Assembly: GCA_038496445.1 (NCBI GenBank)
Contig: JALMLS010000578.1
Location: forward strand, 186,001 to 250,000
Origin: Trichosphaerium sp. ATCC 40318
Taxonomy: Eukaryota > Discosea > Flabellinia > Trichosidae
DNA length: 64,000 nt
Direction of reading: 5' to 3'
Shown here piece after piece: positions 32,924 through 44,730 of the stretch; the stretch's first letter is position 1, and every line of letters begins with the position of its first letter. The position numbers and the translations under genes are program-made. The notes beneath the pieces are model-generated. The model saw only the letters and a list, made by a program, of their open reading frames with translations, was not told the origin of the DNA and searched no databases.

Positions 32924-35900
32924 TTGATCAGTTCGGTGCTAAAAACAATATTAGTTAAATTAGGAAGACTGCTGTTGCTGTGTGCGAGCTTTCTCAGTCT
33001 AGTTAATGCCGCACAGCGGTTCTCGGTAGTTTCAGCAGACGCTGTTATGTTCGGAAACAATTCACGTATTGTAAGTTGAACTTTTTAGTTGATGCAAAAA
33101 AAAAAAAGAGTACTAACTTTACCTCAATAGCCCGTGCAATACGGTACTTTTGGCTTTAAGGTGCTAACGACTGATGATGAAGTCTCTGAGGTAGATGTTT
33201 ATTTCTCTCGGGAAAGCCCAGTAAAGCATTTTGTGGAAAGCTGGACGGTTTCTTCGGCAAGTTACATTCCTATGTAGTGATTGATGCATCTCAAAATGCA
33301 TTAGGTGACGAAACTTGTAGCATGGAAGGTACAGCATACGTAGGAATTTTACCTAACTTTTATGTAAGAAGTACCTCAATGTGCTCAAGTTCCTGGAGGA
33401 TATGGTTCTTTCAACAGATCAACATTAGCAGAATGTTGTGCTCACTTAAATTGGGACTTGTATTATCAATTTATCATTGAATTGATCTCTACACTCAAAC
33501 TCGGAGAGGATGGATATCGTACTGGTATTGTTTTGTATCGAGATATAGGTCAAGTTGTTTTGCCATTGGGAAGTCACACCACATCATACTTTCTAACCCA
33601 CCTCTACAATATTACAAAGACGAATATAGTGGGAGGATGCCATGATGTCACAACAGGTAATTACGTTTCTGTCACACTAGATACTCAACATAAATAGGTC
33701 TGTCAGCTGCACGTGATCATTTAGATTACTATGGAAGAACTGGACGAAACAATAAAATGATGATTGTTAATCAACATCATGGTACCACATGCGGAGTATT
33801 TGATCCAAATGACAACATTGTAAACACGCTAGAGTCCCAGGTAATGAAAAGACTAACGTATCATGTATCAACATCAACATAGGACTTTTCAGTTCTCTCA
33901 ATTGAAATTGGAACGCCAGATTCTGGTCTGTTGTCGTTCCCAAACACTATTACCATCTCAAGCAGCGCCTTGCTGTCATCAGCTGTACCGACTATCTCAC
34001 CGTTAATATGTCCAAGTGAGTATACTTAATGTGTTGTCAACCACGCTAATCTCTCTAACTTAGAGGTACGGAGTTTATGTGGCCCTAGATGCAAAGCGGA
34101 GTGTACATGTGATCAAGAGTGTACATGTGAGAATGCCAAATGTGAGGATAGGAACGTTTGTACACAAAATATATGTAGAAGTTCAAGTGAAGGATGTTAT
34201 TTTCCACCATATGTTATCTACCCAAATGTTGACACGCCAATAAGTGTACATTGTACGTATTCATTTCAATCTCAGGCTGAATGCGTATTAACAGGTGAAA
34301 TTTGCTGCAGGTGGATCACCTTCTTTTTGCAATCAAGACGACCCTGGATTGCTGCTTCCAAACCCTACAGCTAGTTGTATACCAAGTAAGTCTTGAACAT
34401 GTTTGTATGGAAATGTAGACTTGTTACTTACAACTGAAAGTTCCACGCCTCGAATGCCGCTACGACAATGGAGCTGAGTGCATCACGACGGAGTTCAAAG
34501 AATGCAATCCTGCTTGTGAATCTTCAGATATATGTAATATCTCTTACTGTGATCCTAAAACTGGGACATGTATTAATGAAAAAAGAGTTCCTGGATCACC
34601 TGCATTCGCGTGTAATGAGAGAGGCACCGATAGCTTGGAATATTGTGATGCTAACTTTACCTCTGATACTTTCCCGCCTGGGTTTGCTGGATGCAAAGCA
34701 AAACTACTCTCTGAAGTGCGTTGCTTGTAATTATGTCCATTCTTGTATTCACAAACCGTATTTTTTCTAGATTTGTTTATCTAAAGTACCTTCATGTATG
34801 CTATACAATCCAAACATAGTAAGTTGGCACCTAGCCCCTTTTCAAATTCCTGAAGCTCCAAACCAAACGTTCTATAATCCAGAATGCCTCTATGAACCTG
34901 ATCCAACTTGTTTCAACGCTGAAATACCTCTGATACCTACAACTATGGCTCCAACAACCTTCGCTCCAACAACAAATCCGCCCTCAACAAATCCGCCCAC
35001 AACAAATGCTCCCACAACAACGCCACCAATAATGTCACCACCATTTACAGCAAACTCATCAAGTGACGCTAAAACTAGCCCTTCTATAGAGTCATCTGAT
35101 ATTGGTACTACCAGCGATCACAACATGTGAGTCAACTAACAGTCTTATTTAGTAATAATAGTGCTCTGTGTTGTGGTTGTTATACTTCTCGTACTTCTTT
35201 TAGTTGTCTTGTTCGATTGGAACTATTCTGTTCGTACACGTGATGCAAGTACCGATATACGCAGTATTGCATTAAATTCTAGTGAAAATAAGAAAGAAGA
35301 GCATTACGGTTCGGTACCAGAGCCTCCTATCTCAAAGTCGATAAAGATTCAATACAAGGAGCTTAAATTTGGTGAGAAAATTGGTGAGGGCAGTTTCGGG
35401 TCTGTTATGAAAGCCAAATACAAAGGAATGGTTGTTGCAGTTAAAATATCAAGTCTTGGAGCTGAAGCAAATCAAAACTTTTTAAAAGAGGTAGGGAAAG
35501 AATAATACTCCTTACTTATCCACAGTTTTTTGACTGTTTCTTTTTCAAAAGGTTGAAGTACATCTGAGTCTGAGTCCTCATTCAAACATTGTTGGCACTT
35601 TGGGACTCTGTTTCTTGGATGGAAAACCAATGTTAGTATTGGAGTTCATGGCAAATGGATCGCTCAGACAGTTGTATAAAAAAAAGGAAGATGACTTTAC
35701 ATTTGCTGAGATCAAGACGTATTTACGCTCTATTGCTGCAGGGATGACTTTTCTTCATCAAAATATGATCATTCATCGGTACGCCCTCTAGTGTAAGTAT
35801 TATCAAGTAACCAACATTCTTAATGTAGAGATCTTGCATGCAGAAATATCTTGGTACGATTAGCATATTAAATCTTACGTTGTTTAAAACTTACCACGTG

Positions 35901-36407
35901 GTAGATATCAGAAGATAATACTCCGAAAATAAGCGATTTTGGAATGTCAAGGTATTAAGTATACTTTCCTAGTAGCTATGTATACACGGCTGTTAACATA
36001 TTTCAGAAAATCAGCTATATCGGGAGGAGCACAAGAGACAAATAACAACATTGGACCAGTTCGATGGATGAGTCCTGAGTCTATAAGAAAGTTCTATGAA
36101 CCTAAAAGTGATGTAAGTTAAGAAAAATAGCAAGCTCTGGGATTGAGACTTACTGTCATAGGTTTGGTCATTTGGTATGGTGATATGGGAGATCATTTAT
36201 AAGACCATTCCTTTTGGGGATGTCGCAGATTTGTTTGATCTTGCAATTCGAATTAGAGATGAAGGATATACACCTGAAACAGATGATCGTGTCCATCCTC
36301 GATGGAGGCAAATAATGACGGATTGTTGGGCATTTGCTGCTTCAAACAGACCTAATTTTGAAGATTTGGAGACTGTCATCAACGACGCGAAAGAAAACCC
36401 AATATGA
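32924..36407 (+). CDS. Receptor tyrosine-kinase-like protein with a vWA ectodomain
   Basis: About a dozen exons. The N-terminus is a signal peptide (LLLLCASFLSLVNAAQ); no ATG was found in frame, so an upstream exon or start was missed. A vWA-like domain follows: SYVVIDASQNALGD at the MIDAS position (DxSxN, not the usual DxSxS), then GYRTGIVLY, VTTGLSAARDHL and MMIVNQHH. A Cys-rich segment of about 200 residues contains CKAECTCDQECTCENAKC. Next are a Thr/Pro stalk (TTFAPTTNPPSTNPPTTN), one membrane helix (VVVVILLVLLLVVLF) and a kinase domain. That domain has GEGSFGSV, VAVK, a catalytic loop HRDLACRN read across an intron, DFGMSR, PVRWMSPES and SDVWSFG. The loop and PVRWM are tyrosine-kinase style; the activation loop has no Tyr. 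The frame near 33233-33261 requires a 29-nt intron. Confidence 0.8.
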
Positions 36408-36979
36408 CAAAGGCACATGTGCTACTAAACGTGCTCGTACAACTCACGTACTTTTTTGACAATAAAACATCCAAAAACCTTCGCGTGTGTGGGGTTGAAT
36501 CCGTCACCGCAAGCACTCAAGTTCTGCAAGGTAGTAGAGGAGCAGGGTGTATACACTCACCAGTAAAGGCCATGTGTACACATGCCGTTTCATAATTAAC
36601 TATTCGGTGGCAGAGTGGCTAACAGTCCACAATTTAAAGAGTGTTTCTACAAAGAAAAAAAAATTGGTTTTAACGGTTCCTTACTAAACAACAAACAGCT
36701 TTGTTTTTGTGCCCGCACTAGAGTGACACAGGATTGGTTACAAAAGAGCTTGGCGTTTCTGGTTCAAGGAACGAGTTCGTTGCTCTTAAAGTTAAGCTTT
36801 GTGTATGTCTCACAACGCGTATATAGCAATACCGGTGAAACAATTAGGAACGAATATTAATATTGCTTGTCTGCACAATTGTGATTTTCATCCAGACTCG
36901 AATTGACTTCCCTTTTTGTTTACAAAGCGCACATAAAAACAGCACACGTACATCAAACATAGCTTGGCTTTACAAAAAT
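36408..36979. other. Intergenic region
   Basis: Between the receptor kinase stop and the next start. The stretch near 36610 (GGCAGAGTGGCTAAC) looks like a tRNA A box but no matching tRNA fold follows. Open frames here are short and featureless. Confidence 0.4.
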
Positions 36980-38752
36980 ATGTATTTGACATTGATTATT
37001 ACGATTTTTATGATCGCTATGGTTTACCTTGTGTCATCTAATGGCAGCGTTGTTGTCTTTAACCAAACAAGGTATTTAGTCTCCTTAAAAATGATCTCTC
37101 TAACTCGTAATTAAGAGGCTTATTTACACTCGGTAACCCTGACAAGTGTTCAAGGTGGCAAGACGATATGAATGCTAATAACTTGTCATGGCGTATTCCA
37201 ATCACTCAAGTACTGCAAAACTTTCGGGTTACTTTTTTTGGATGACTTAAATGTATTTCGTGCTTAAAGTTGACTTAACTTTACCAACAGGATTTAACTC
37301 AGTATGTACCTGATACAACAGAATTATTGGCACTATTTGGATTCGAACACAACATAACAGAAAACGAGCCGTTCCTTGACTTTATTTCTAGAGGTACCTT
37401 TTGAACAACTTGAACAACTTGGTTCTAGACGCCAGTATCTTATTTTTTTCTTTGCGCTAACTTCACTCCTACTGCTCAATTTCGCATTGTCTTTTGATAG
37501 TTTAACATTCTGCATTTATATCGTTTACTCAGGTGGGAAAGCTGTAATTGCTTGTGAACGTCTTACTGAAGGACTTTGTACAACATTTGGTATGTGCTTT
37601 TTTGGTTTGTGGTACATCAGATTAACACTCCCTGCCAAAGAGTTTTTGACTGTTGAACAAGCACAGCCTGGAATGTTTGGTGAATGGCTGGTAGGTCTTA
37701 TTACAATGTATGAATAATAAATATTGATTTTTTTGCATTAGGACGTGACACCGACAGTGCAAGCACAAGGCATCATACCGTCTATTAGATTTTTCAATAA
37801 CTTTATGCACTTTTTCAATTACAGCCAGTCAGCTAATATAACTGTTCTTGCTCAACTGTCGTTTTCAAATATAACACACGATGTTGTCATACAAGTTGAC
37901 TATGGTACGACTTTCCTAACAATCACGTGCCTTGTTATTTATTTTTAGGAATGGGCTCATTTATTGCTATTGGTGAGACTGGGTTTATACGGGATGACTT
38001 ATATGATGATCAACCTAACATTTTTGAGTTTATGACTTCAATATTTGACAAAGTATCATCACCTCCAGTAGTACCTACTTCATCACCAACACTATCACCT
38101 ACAACATCACCAACGCCGTCACCTACAAGTGTTTCTATTTCAAAAAATGTATCTGATATTATAACTGACAATTGCGGAAGACGGAGACAAGGAGCAGAAT
38201 GTTCCAATGGTACAAACACTTGCAGCTATATGTATATATCGTATACTTTTTCTAATTGCCCTTGACAGGAACATTGATTGCCAAACAAGACTTTGTGCTT
38301 TTCAAAATAGAACAAGGAATCGATGTATGGCTGATACAGAACCAAACTACAACCGACGTACCTGTAATAACGTACCATGGTGCGTCATCTTCGTACATCG
38401 AAATAGTTTTCTGATTTTGATTTAACAAAGGTTGCGATGATATTGATGTAAGTATCAGATTGCAAACAACACTCGCCCTTGGTACTACAGAAATACAATT
38501 TTTGAATTTTGTAGCGCAAATGTGTACTGTAGAGTGGTAACGTCAAAATTATCTACTGTAGATCAGGAATGCAGGAGCACTTCACAAAAGCAAAAAAAAT
38601 CGAATGGGTGCAAATACTCCCTGGTTTTCAGTGTTTCAGATACCTGTGCATCGTCACCTTCACCCCTCGCTATAGCCATTTCAATACCAGTTGTAATTGT
38701 CATAGTAGCTTGTATTGCTGTTGTGTTCTTTGTGTACTACAATCGAAAATAA
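36980..38752 (+). CDS. Single-span (type I) surface protein with Ser/Thr/Pro stalk
   Basis: Starts at 36980 with a signal peptide (MYLTLIITIFMIAMVYLVSS). The ectodomain, over about six exons, has CSRWQDDMNAN, ACERLTEGLCTTFG and several N-glycosylation sites (NYSQSANIT, NISHD-type). The repeat stretch TSSPTLSPTTSPTPSPTS at about 38080-38130 is a likely stalk. A second Cys-rich part follows (CGRRRQGAECSNGTNTC). The C-terminus has one hydrophobic helix (AIAISIPVVIVIVACIAVVF) and a three-residue tail. The order signal, two folded parts, stalk and membrane anchor is like that of the receptor kinase next door, but without a kinase. No family recognised; the exons around 38250-38520 are only partly resolved. 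Confidence 0.6.
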
Positions 38753-39167
38753 GATGTTTGTTCACTTTGATGTTGCTACTTTGAAAACTTGCTCTATGTT
38801 AAAAGAGCTACTCTTCGTATTCGTGTGTGGTTGGTCTATTCGCCCACAGCTACAGTTCATGCCTTGCTCGCGAATGTGTTGGTTTATTACTATAAGGATT
38901 CAAGGCGCCTCATATTAATGCGTATTTTAACAACAGGTCACATAATTTAGGTAAATGCCTTCACGTGATTCCTGGCTGTTAGCTGAATCTGTATCTCGAA
39001 GCCTCTCGAGATATTGGCGAACAACATGACAGTTTCTGGCATTATAAATGGTACCTCACTACCTTAAATAGTTCATTACAATTACTATTTTTTGGTCACA
39101 TCTTTCGACTTGAATGGTATTAAATTATTTATTTATTTAGACTATTGTTTTTTTTCAAATTGGATGG
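38753..39167. other. Intergenic region between convergent genes
   Basis: No gene or repeat recognised; one CACGTG at about 38961. Confidence 0.4.
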
Positions 39168-40299
39168 TTATTTCTTTGAGTTGAAATTTTGGTAACTAGA
39201 ACCGCATTGTCCGCATGTACCAAGCGCTTTTAGAATAACAACAGCCAGTCCCAAGTTATACAAAGAGCTTGCAGTATCTTTACAGTCCTATTGACAAACA
39301 CATAAGAAACACTCAAAATCGAGTTGACAAAACTTTTCTTGTTTGTAAAAAGTAGTTTTGAGTGACCACCTGGAAATACGAAAATGGTATAAACAATTGC
39401 GTTATGATACGTACCCCACTGTTGGCAACAATAAGAATACCATAGATGAGCCATCCAATATTAAATACTGCGACAACAATCATATAAACAATCAAAATTG
39501 TTACAGCTGTCCCTGTTTTCTCTTTGCCAAACAGTATAAGCAATATCGTTATCATTATAATAGCGATTACAATCAAAACACTTGTTAGAATACCATCAAC
39601 GATAAGCCACTTAGCGAGCCCAATCGCTAAAGGAAAACATTAGTCTCCAAAACAATAAAAGGTTAAAATTGATAAAAACAGCGCTCATTAGCTAATTTGA
39701 AAACTATCACGTGATGCGATAATGGAAAAACACAATAATTCTCTAAGGCGCGAAACATGCTAACTGTAGTACTAAGAACGCTAGTGCTTGTTGTTTTGTT
39801 TACATAAACCAAAAAACAATCACGTGATAATGAAAAGCATAAAAATAAACTAACGAATTTAAGGCGCTCGAAAAGCGCATTAAAAAGTGGTAAGAGGTAA
39901 TGACAAGCGTATTTTACACAAAAAACAAAATTTCATGTGGTTTTTGATACAAATTAAGCTAACGCGCTTTCATAATGTTGTAAACGTTTTGTAGGCATCA
40001 AAATAGAGCGTACAGTATACATCCAACTGTCTTGGGACTAAAGTGCCGTTTCCAATATCTATAAAGTCTATAGTGTCTGGGTTCGTACAGACGTTGTCCT
40101 GTTCTCTAAACCCAATCACCAACTCCGCTATTATAATTGAGGCAGCAATACCGACCACAAATATGCCCATTACTACCATACAACATATCACTCCTCCAAT
40201 TGCAGCTTTTTCTCCCATGTTGCTATACTTGTATTGTTTTGTCTCTTGACAACACGTGAAAAAATTCGGTTTTCTAGAAATTACGGCGAATTTCGCCAC
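39168..40299 (-). CDS. Small four-span membrane protein (TMEM272-like)
   Basis: Exon 1 (40299 to about 40006) encodes a cytosolic lead-in, MGEKAAIGGVICC and a first helix (MVVMGIFVVGIAASIII), then a polar loop with CTNPDTIDF. A donor GTACGC after LDVY lets it join an exon starting near 39629 (IGLAKWLIVDGILTSVLIV) through an intron of about 375 nt that contains two CACGTG. Further helices are IIMITILLILFG and ILIVYMIVVAVFNIGWLIYG. The last exon reads DCKDTASSLYNLGLAVVILK and ends at 39168. The spacing of helices and the late Cys followed by LYN are like the TMEM272 group of tetraspan proteins, of unknown function. A start at the Met before GEKAAIG is also possible. Confidence 0.55.
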
Positions 40300-41800
40300 A
40301 GTTTCCCTATTTCGGGTTTTAGCAACACTCTATTTGGTGTTTATTATAAAGTCCTTTGAGAGATACGATACCGTATACCTTCGTGAAATTTTAGGATGGG
40401 TAAAACCGAATAATATCGGGTGTTGTAGATAAATTTGTAGTTTTGTTCGTTATTGTGTTGGTCACGTGGTATCTACTGGTTTTTTGCTTTTTCCGAAAAG
40501 AGGGACATGAAATGTAATCTGTTACGTGAATGTGGCTTTATATTTTCAGGATTCTACATTTAATCCGGCAATTGTTCGGGTTTATGCTTGAATAAGTTCA
40601 AAGGTAATTAAACGCGGAAATCCACGTTAAACCTTAGTATCACACCATGTTTGTGGATTACTGTTCCTGTTGTAGGTAATCCAATAAAGCGACATGAATC
40701 CTGAAAGGAGTTTTTGTTATTTCTGGCTGAAAGTCAGATAAACGGTAGTACAACTTCCTTATAGTTTGAGAGCTACCAATAAAGACAATCACCGACAATG
40801 AGGAACTACACAGAGTCTAACACATGCTCAAAGCCACTTGATCAAACGTGGATCTTATATAGCTGTGCCAACGACAATCTTAGTGGGTAACGGGTTCCTA
40901 AATGTTGAGGTTTCCTATTTTATTTTAACGTGAAAGCTCGTGATTACAATAAAAATATTCGGCTGACAAGAAGTGGCTCTGTTGACTTGGCCTGCAATCG
41001 TTGCTACTTTACATAGCCTGAATACGTAGAAATGGGGTAGTTTCGTCTAACACGGAGACTTCAAGCAGTGGAAATATGGGAGTCACAGTACGTTTACGAG
41101 TGGTGAACTTGAAGGAGAGTTCAAGATTTAGTTTGGAATGTAAAGGAGGACTGGAAGTTTGTCAAGCATGAAGCAACACTGTTTCGTCTATCAAAATGAT
41201 GTGGCATGAGAATGCCAACTAAGGAGAATAATCCAAAGACTTGCCGATAAAAAAGCATAGGATAAAGCGCACTGCAGTCGGGTAATGAACTTTTTATTCA
41301 TGACTTCTTGAATGTACACGTGCACTTGTTTGATTTACACCTGTTAGAGTAGGAGGTACAGTTTTTGGAGGTGGCAAAGTTTTACGTTGGAATAAAAGCT
41401 CCAGAATAGAACATCACTTTAAATATATGACGACATGCTCGCCACTTCTGAAGCCTCCAGTATCATCTCTCGATATTCGAACAGGATCTACAATAGTTGT
41501 GAGCCAATTGATACATGTTTGTTGCCGTATTGTTATGGAGACATTTTGTTAATGTACAACCTATGGAGTACCATACGCTCTTGCACTCGATACCTTCACT
41601 AGCTTCGTTTGTTGTTAAAACACTTGCATTACTTGTAGTAAAAGTGTAGCGCACGTGTTTGTATTGTATAGCAGCTCAACTCTAAATTCAATAGCCGCAA
41701 CTCCAAAAAGAGGCAATGAGTGTCGACAGTATATTTGAACACAACTTAAGCTGTTTTGTTAAGTGTTTGTCTAATTGCAAAGTTCGCATTGCAAAACAAG
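40300..41800. other. Intergenic region with gene relics
   Basis: Contains a dead YwqK/MORN fragment (41054-41131) and, on the minus strand at 41463-41669, a Cys-rich open stretch (GIECKSVWYSIGCTLTKC) that may be an orphan exon of a secreted protein. The rest, 40300-41040, shows no gene. Confidence 0.45.
41054..41131 (+). pseudogene. YwqK/MORN-repeat gene remnant
   Basis: Encodes GDFKQWKYGSHSTFTSGELE followed by GEFKI and a stop. The GELEGEFK core matches the repeat unit of the genes at 2907 and 5074. No start codon and only about one repeat left; neighbouring bases carry further repeat-like words in other frames. Confidence 0.6.
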
Positions 41801-43386
41801 ATGCTTCGATTTGGAACACTCTTGTCACTTTTCGCCATTTTAGCGCTTAGTCTTCCTGGACCATGGTACTACAGGGCGCTTAGTTGCTTTTAATCCTTAC
41901 AACTCGTACTAGGATTATAAAAAGCCCTATAACTATTGGCAATGCTGTTACATATCAGACGTACATCAAAAACAACGTCAACACATACTTTACATGGGTA
42001 AGCACTGAAACGACCTTTTTTGGACGTAGCGTTAACAAAACAAAGGTAGAATCAACCTTAGAAGACGATACGCATTCCATAGATATGGCCCTTTTGGTTG
42101 CAGGTAGTGGATATAAATTGTGGCATAAACAGTTCAACTTCACTTCACGTACGAGACTTAACCCGCCTTTTAAGTTTTTTTTTCTCAAACATTGATTCCA
42201 GGAAATGAATATGGTGTTGTTGGAGATGTTACTTATAATGGTGTTATAACCTATGTTTCTATTGAAGTAATCAACAAGTATGGAGGATTTGTAACTACAA
42301 CTATATACGCTTTTGATTCTCGCTCTGGGAAAGAACTATGGTCTTATGAAATGATTGTATCTCCAAGTTTTGAACCTACAAGAGGTCGTCTATTTCCTAC
42401 ACCTAATGTTTTAGACGGAAAACTTGCTTACCTTGGCGGACGTACACTTGTAATATTGGATCACAAAACAGGAAAAGTACTTAACACAACGTCTTATGAT
42501 ATACCTGGCGACTTTAACTGCTTTCACCCTGACAGATGTAAGTACTTGTTATAAGACGACGAGCCAAACCAACTTTGTTGAGTCCTTCAATTTTCTTATA
42601 AGAGTAGAACTAAGTGTTTCTTGCCTTCTAATTTTGTTTCATAGATGTACTTAACACATACTTACTATGCACCCCTGAAGTATCATTTGTGATATCAAAC
42701 AATGCTGTAAGTATTTTTGTTTGTAAAAGAATGTACAGAAGTTCGCACACTAACGAGAATTAGATGTTCGCAATACTGGATGATGAAGAAAACATGATTC
42801 AAAATATTTCTTTGGCTATGTACAATGACATTAATCAAGGACAAATACAACACAGTCTATATGCGTTTACTTACAAAGAAAAACCTGAAGCAGTTGATCA
42901 GTTGTACACGGTACCTAAGTGACAAACTTATCAACATTCTCACTTTTGTAAACAATTAGAAAGGAGAACATAAAACAACTGTACGGAACCTTCCTTTCAC
43001 AACATCACAAAGACCTATAGCCAGTACGCACTTTTAACCATACCCCCATACACTCGTTTCTTATACACTTGTACGTCAGGTATTAACTAGATTATTTAGC
43101 GCCAGCGTTAGACCATTCTGGAACTGTCCATGACATTTTTATCATTTCAAACGAAAATGAAATTGGAGGAATGTCTACTTTAGTAGAAAACGAAACATGG
43201 ACTATGAAAGATAGTACAAGAAAAGGAATAACAACTAGTGGAGGTGTAATGATTACATACACTTTTGATTCTGCAAAGTTTTATGATGCGACAAGAGGAG
43301 GTAAATTCCTTCTTGAAAAAAAACTAGCAAACCTTGGTAAAGACGCTCAAGTCGAACAAGTATCATGTTTCTATGGCACGTGCTAA
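41801..43386 (+). CDS. Secreted PQQ-type beta-propeller protein
   Basis: Starts at 41801 with a signal peptide (MLRFGTLLSLFAILALSLPG). Six to seven exons join in phase. The joining intron after PGPW is followed by IIKSPITIGNAVTYQTY. Repeat blades of the PQQ/quinoprotein type are visible, best in YAFDSRSGKELWSYE and then LGGRTLVILDHKTGKVL; others are AFTYKEKPEAVDQLYT and TPALDHSGTVHDIFIIS. The protein ends CFYGTC at 43386, with no membrane helix. Such propellers occur in PQQ dehydrogenases and in many non-enzymatic scaffolds. About 430 residues would allow six or seven blades. No PQQ-binding residues could be checked. Confidence 0.7.
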
Positions 43387-44132
43387 AAAATTTCTGAACA
43401 ATTTTTTTGTTACCCTCTTGTCGTCATACTGTTCCTTGTCCTATTTTTGAAGGAAGATGTCTTGTGGTTTCTTTTAACTAATTCTTATTGGTTGTTGTAG
43501 GGTTCGGGCAACTTTTCTGTTGCAGAGCATATAAAATCAAGTCTGTTGTAGATTATCTATGCGAAGCCATCATTGTTGAGCATTTAGGGATCACTGAATA
43601 AAACAATAGCCTTGCATGCATTTTGCAGACCCAATTATGACCCATATTAGTTATTAAGACACACGTTTTTAGCAAAGCAGTGCTCTTGAAGAGAACCTTG
43701 TGCAATTGTTAGTCCTTTTATTTACTAAAACAGCTTACGATATTTTTACATCAAGTCCAATTACACAATGTGCTGGTAACAAAGTTATTATAACGCTAGA
43801 TAGCTATACCTTTTTCAGTGTTATGACACTCCATAACAGTGTTGTTAGACTCAACTACAACTACAGCTAAGAAAGTTCATGCAGTATTCGGTTTTGGTTA
43901 CCGATTGTGCTCAACTGTGGGCAAAAACCTGAACGAGGATATACTATTTCTTTGAACAATATTTGAAAACAATCACTTGAAATTTTAATCTGTGGATAAC
44001 GTTGTAGTCACTTTTGCGGCATATCTTTCGGAAGTCAGTTTAAGTTGCAGTGACTTAGTCCACGCTGCACCTTTATTGTCATATTCACATCATCAATCCT
44101 CATGAACACCTCATCTCTTGTCCTTCTCTTAG
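43387..44132. other. Intergenic region
   Basis: No gene, repeat or RNA recognised. Confidence 0.4.
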
Positions 44133-44487
44133 TCTGTTACCCTCACCTTTGCTGCTTATGAACCTGGCGTACAAGAATACTTGACTTCTCTCGGCGCTTA
44201 CCTAACAGGTACGATTTCTAACGTTTCATGTGAATTCTCTAAAAGTGAACCACTGTTGTCAATGTTCCTTTTTTGCCAAAGACAAACCCTCTTTTGTAGG
44301 TTCGCCAACGATTTCTCATTACTACCTTCGGTCTCTCTTCAAGAGATTCTCATTGGGTATTTGGAGTAGTCCACATCCTGGATTCAACAACTGTTGGGAG
44401 GACAATGTAGCTCCAAACCAATGTTGCAATTCACGAGTATTGAACGACAACAGTTGGGTTAACCCAGCCAGTTTCCCAGTTAACTAG
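44133..44487 (+). CDS. Possible two-exon fragment of a secreted protein
   Basis: An exon starting after TCTCTTAG at 44132 reads VTLTFAAYEPGVQEYLTSL and joins over a GTACGA intron to SPTISHYYLRSLFKRFSLG, then FNNCWEDNVAPNQCCNSRV, with a stop at 44485. The paired Cys suggest a secreted fold. No start codon is seen in frame; an ATG at 44103 is followed by a hydrophobic run in another frame. It could be the end of a gene whose first exon was missed, or a relic. Confidence 0.35.
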
Positions 44488-44730
44488 CAATACTTCAAGC
44501 CAAATCGAAAACAAGAAGGAGAACATAATATAAACTGGTACGAAAATAATAAGAAGCACGGAGAGTTCAAGGATTGGCAAAGTGCAGGTCAGATAATAAG
44601 ACATGCACATGTTTTCAAGGACAAGCTGGATAGAGAATACAAAGAATGGTATGAGAAAGGAGAGTCGAAAACAGGATGTTACTCCACATCAATGATTCTA
44701 AGCCAAGCCCGCCTTAATGAGCAAAAATAA
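44488..44730 (+). pseudogene. YwqK/MORN-repeat gene fragment
   Basis: A frame with three repeat units (RKQEGEHNINWYENNKKHGE, FKDWQSAGQIIRHAHVF, REYKEWYEKGE) and a stop at 44728. It has no start, no F-box-like part, and its end overlaps the next gene's ATG. A surviving piece of the YwqK/MORN family seen at 2.9-5.9 kb. Confidence 0.65.

Noticed and set aside
33201-33226. 26-nt intron alternative in the receptor kinase
   Set aside because: It would remove the well-formed VDVYFSRESP strand; the 29-nt option keeps it and has equal splice motifs.
36600-36690. Possible tRNA (A-box-like GGCAGAGTGGCTAAC)
   Set aside because: No B box at the right distance and no cloverleaf could be drawn.
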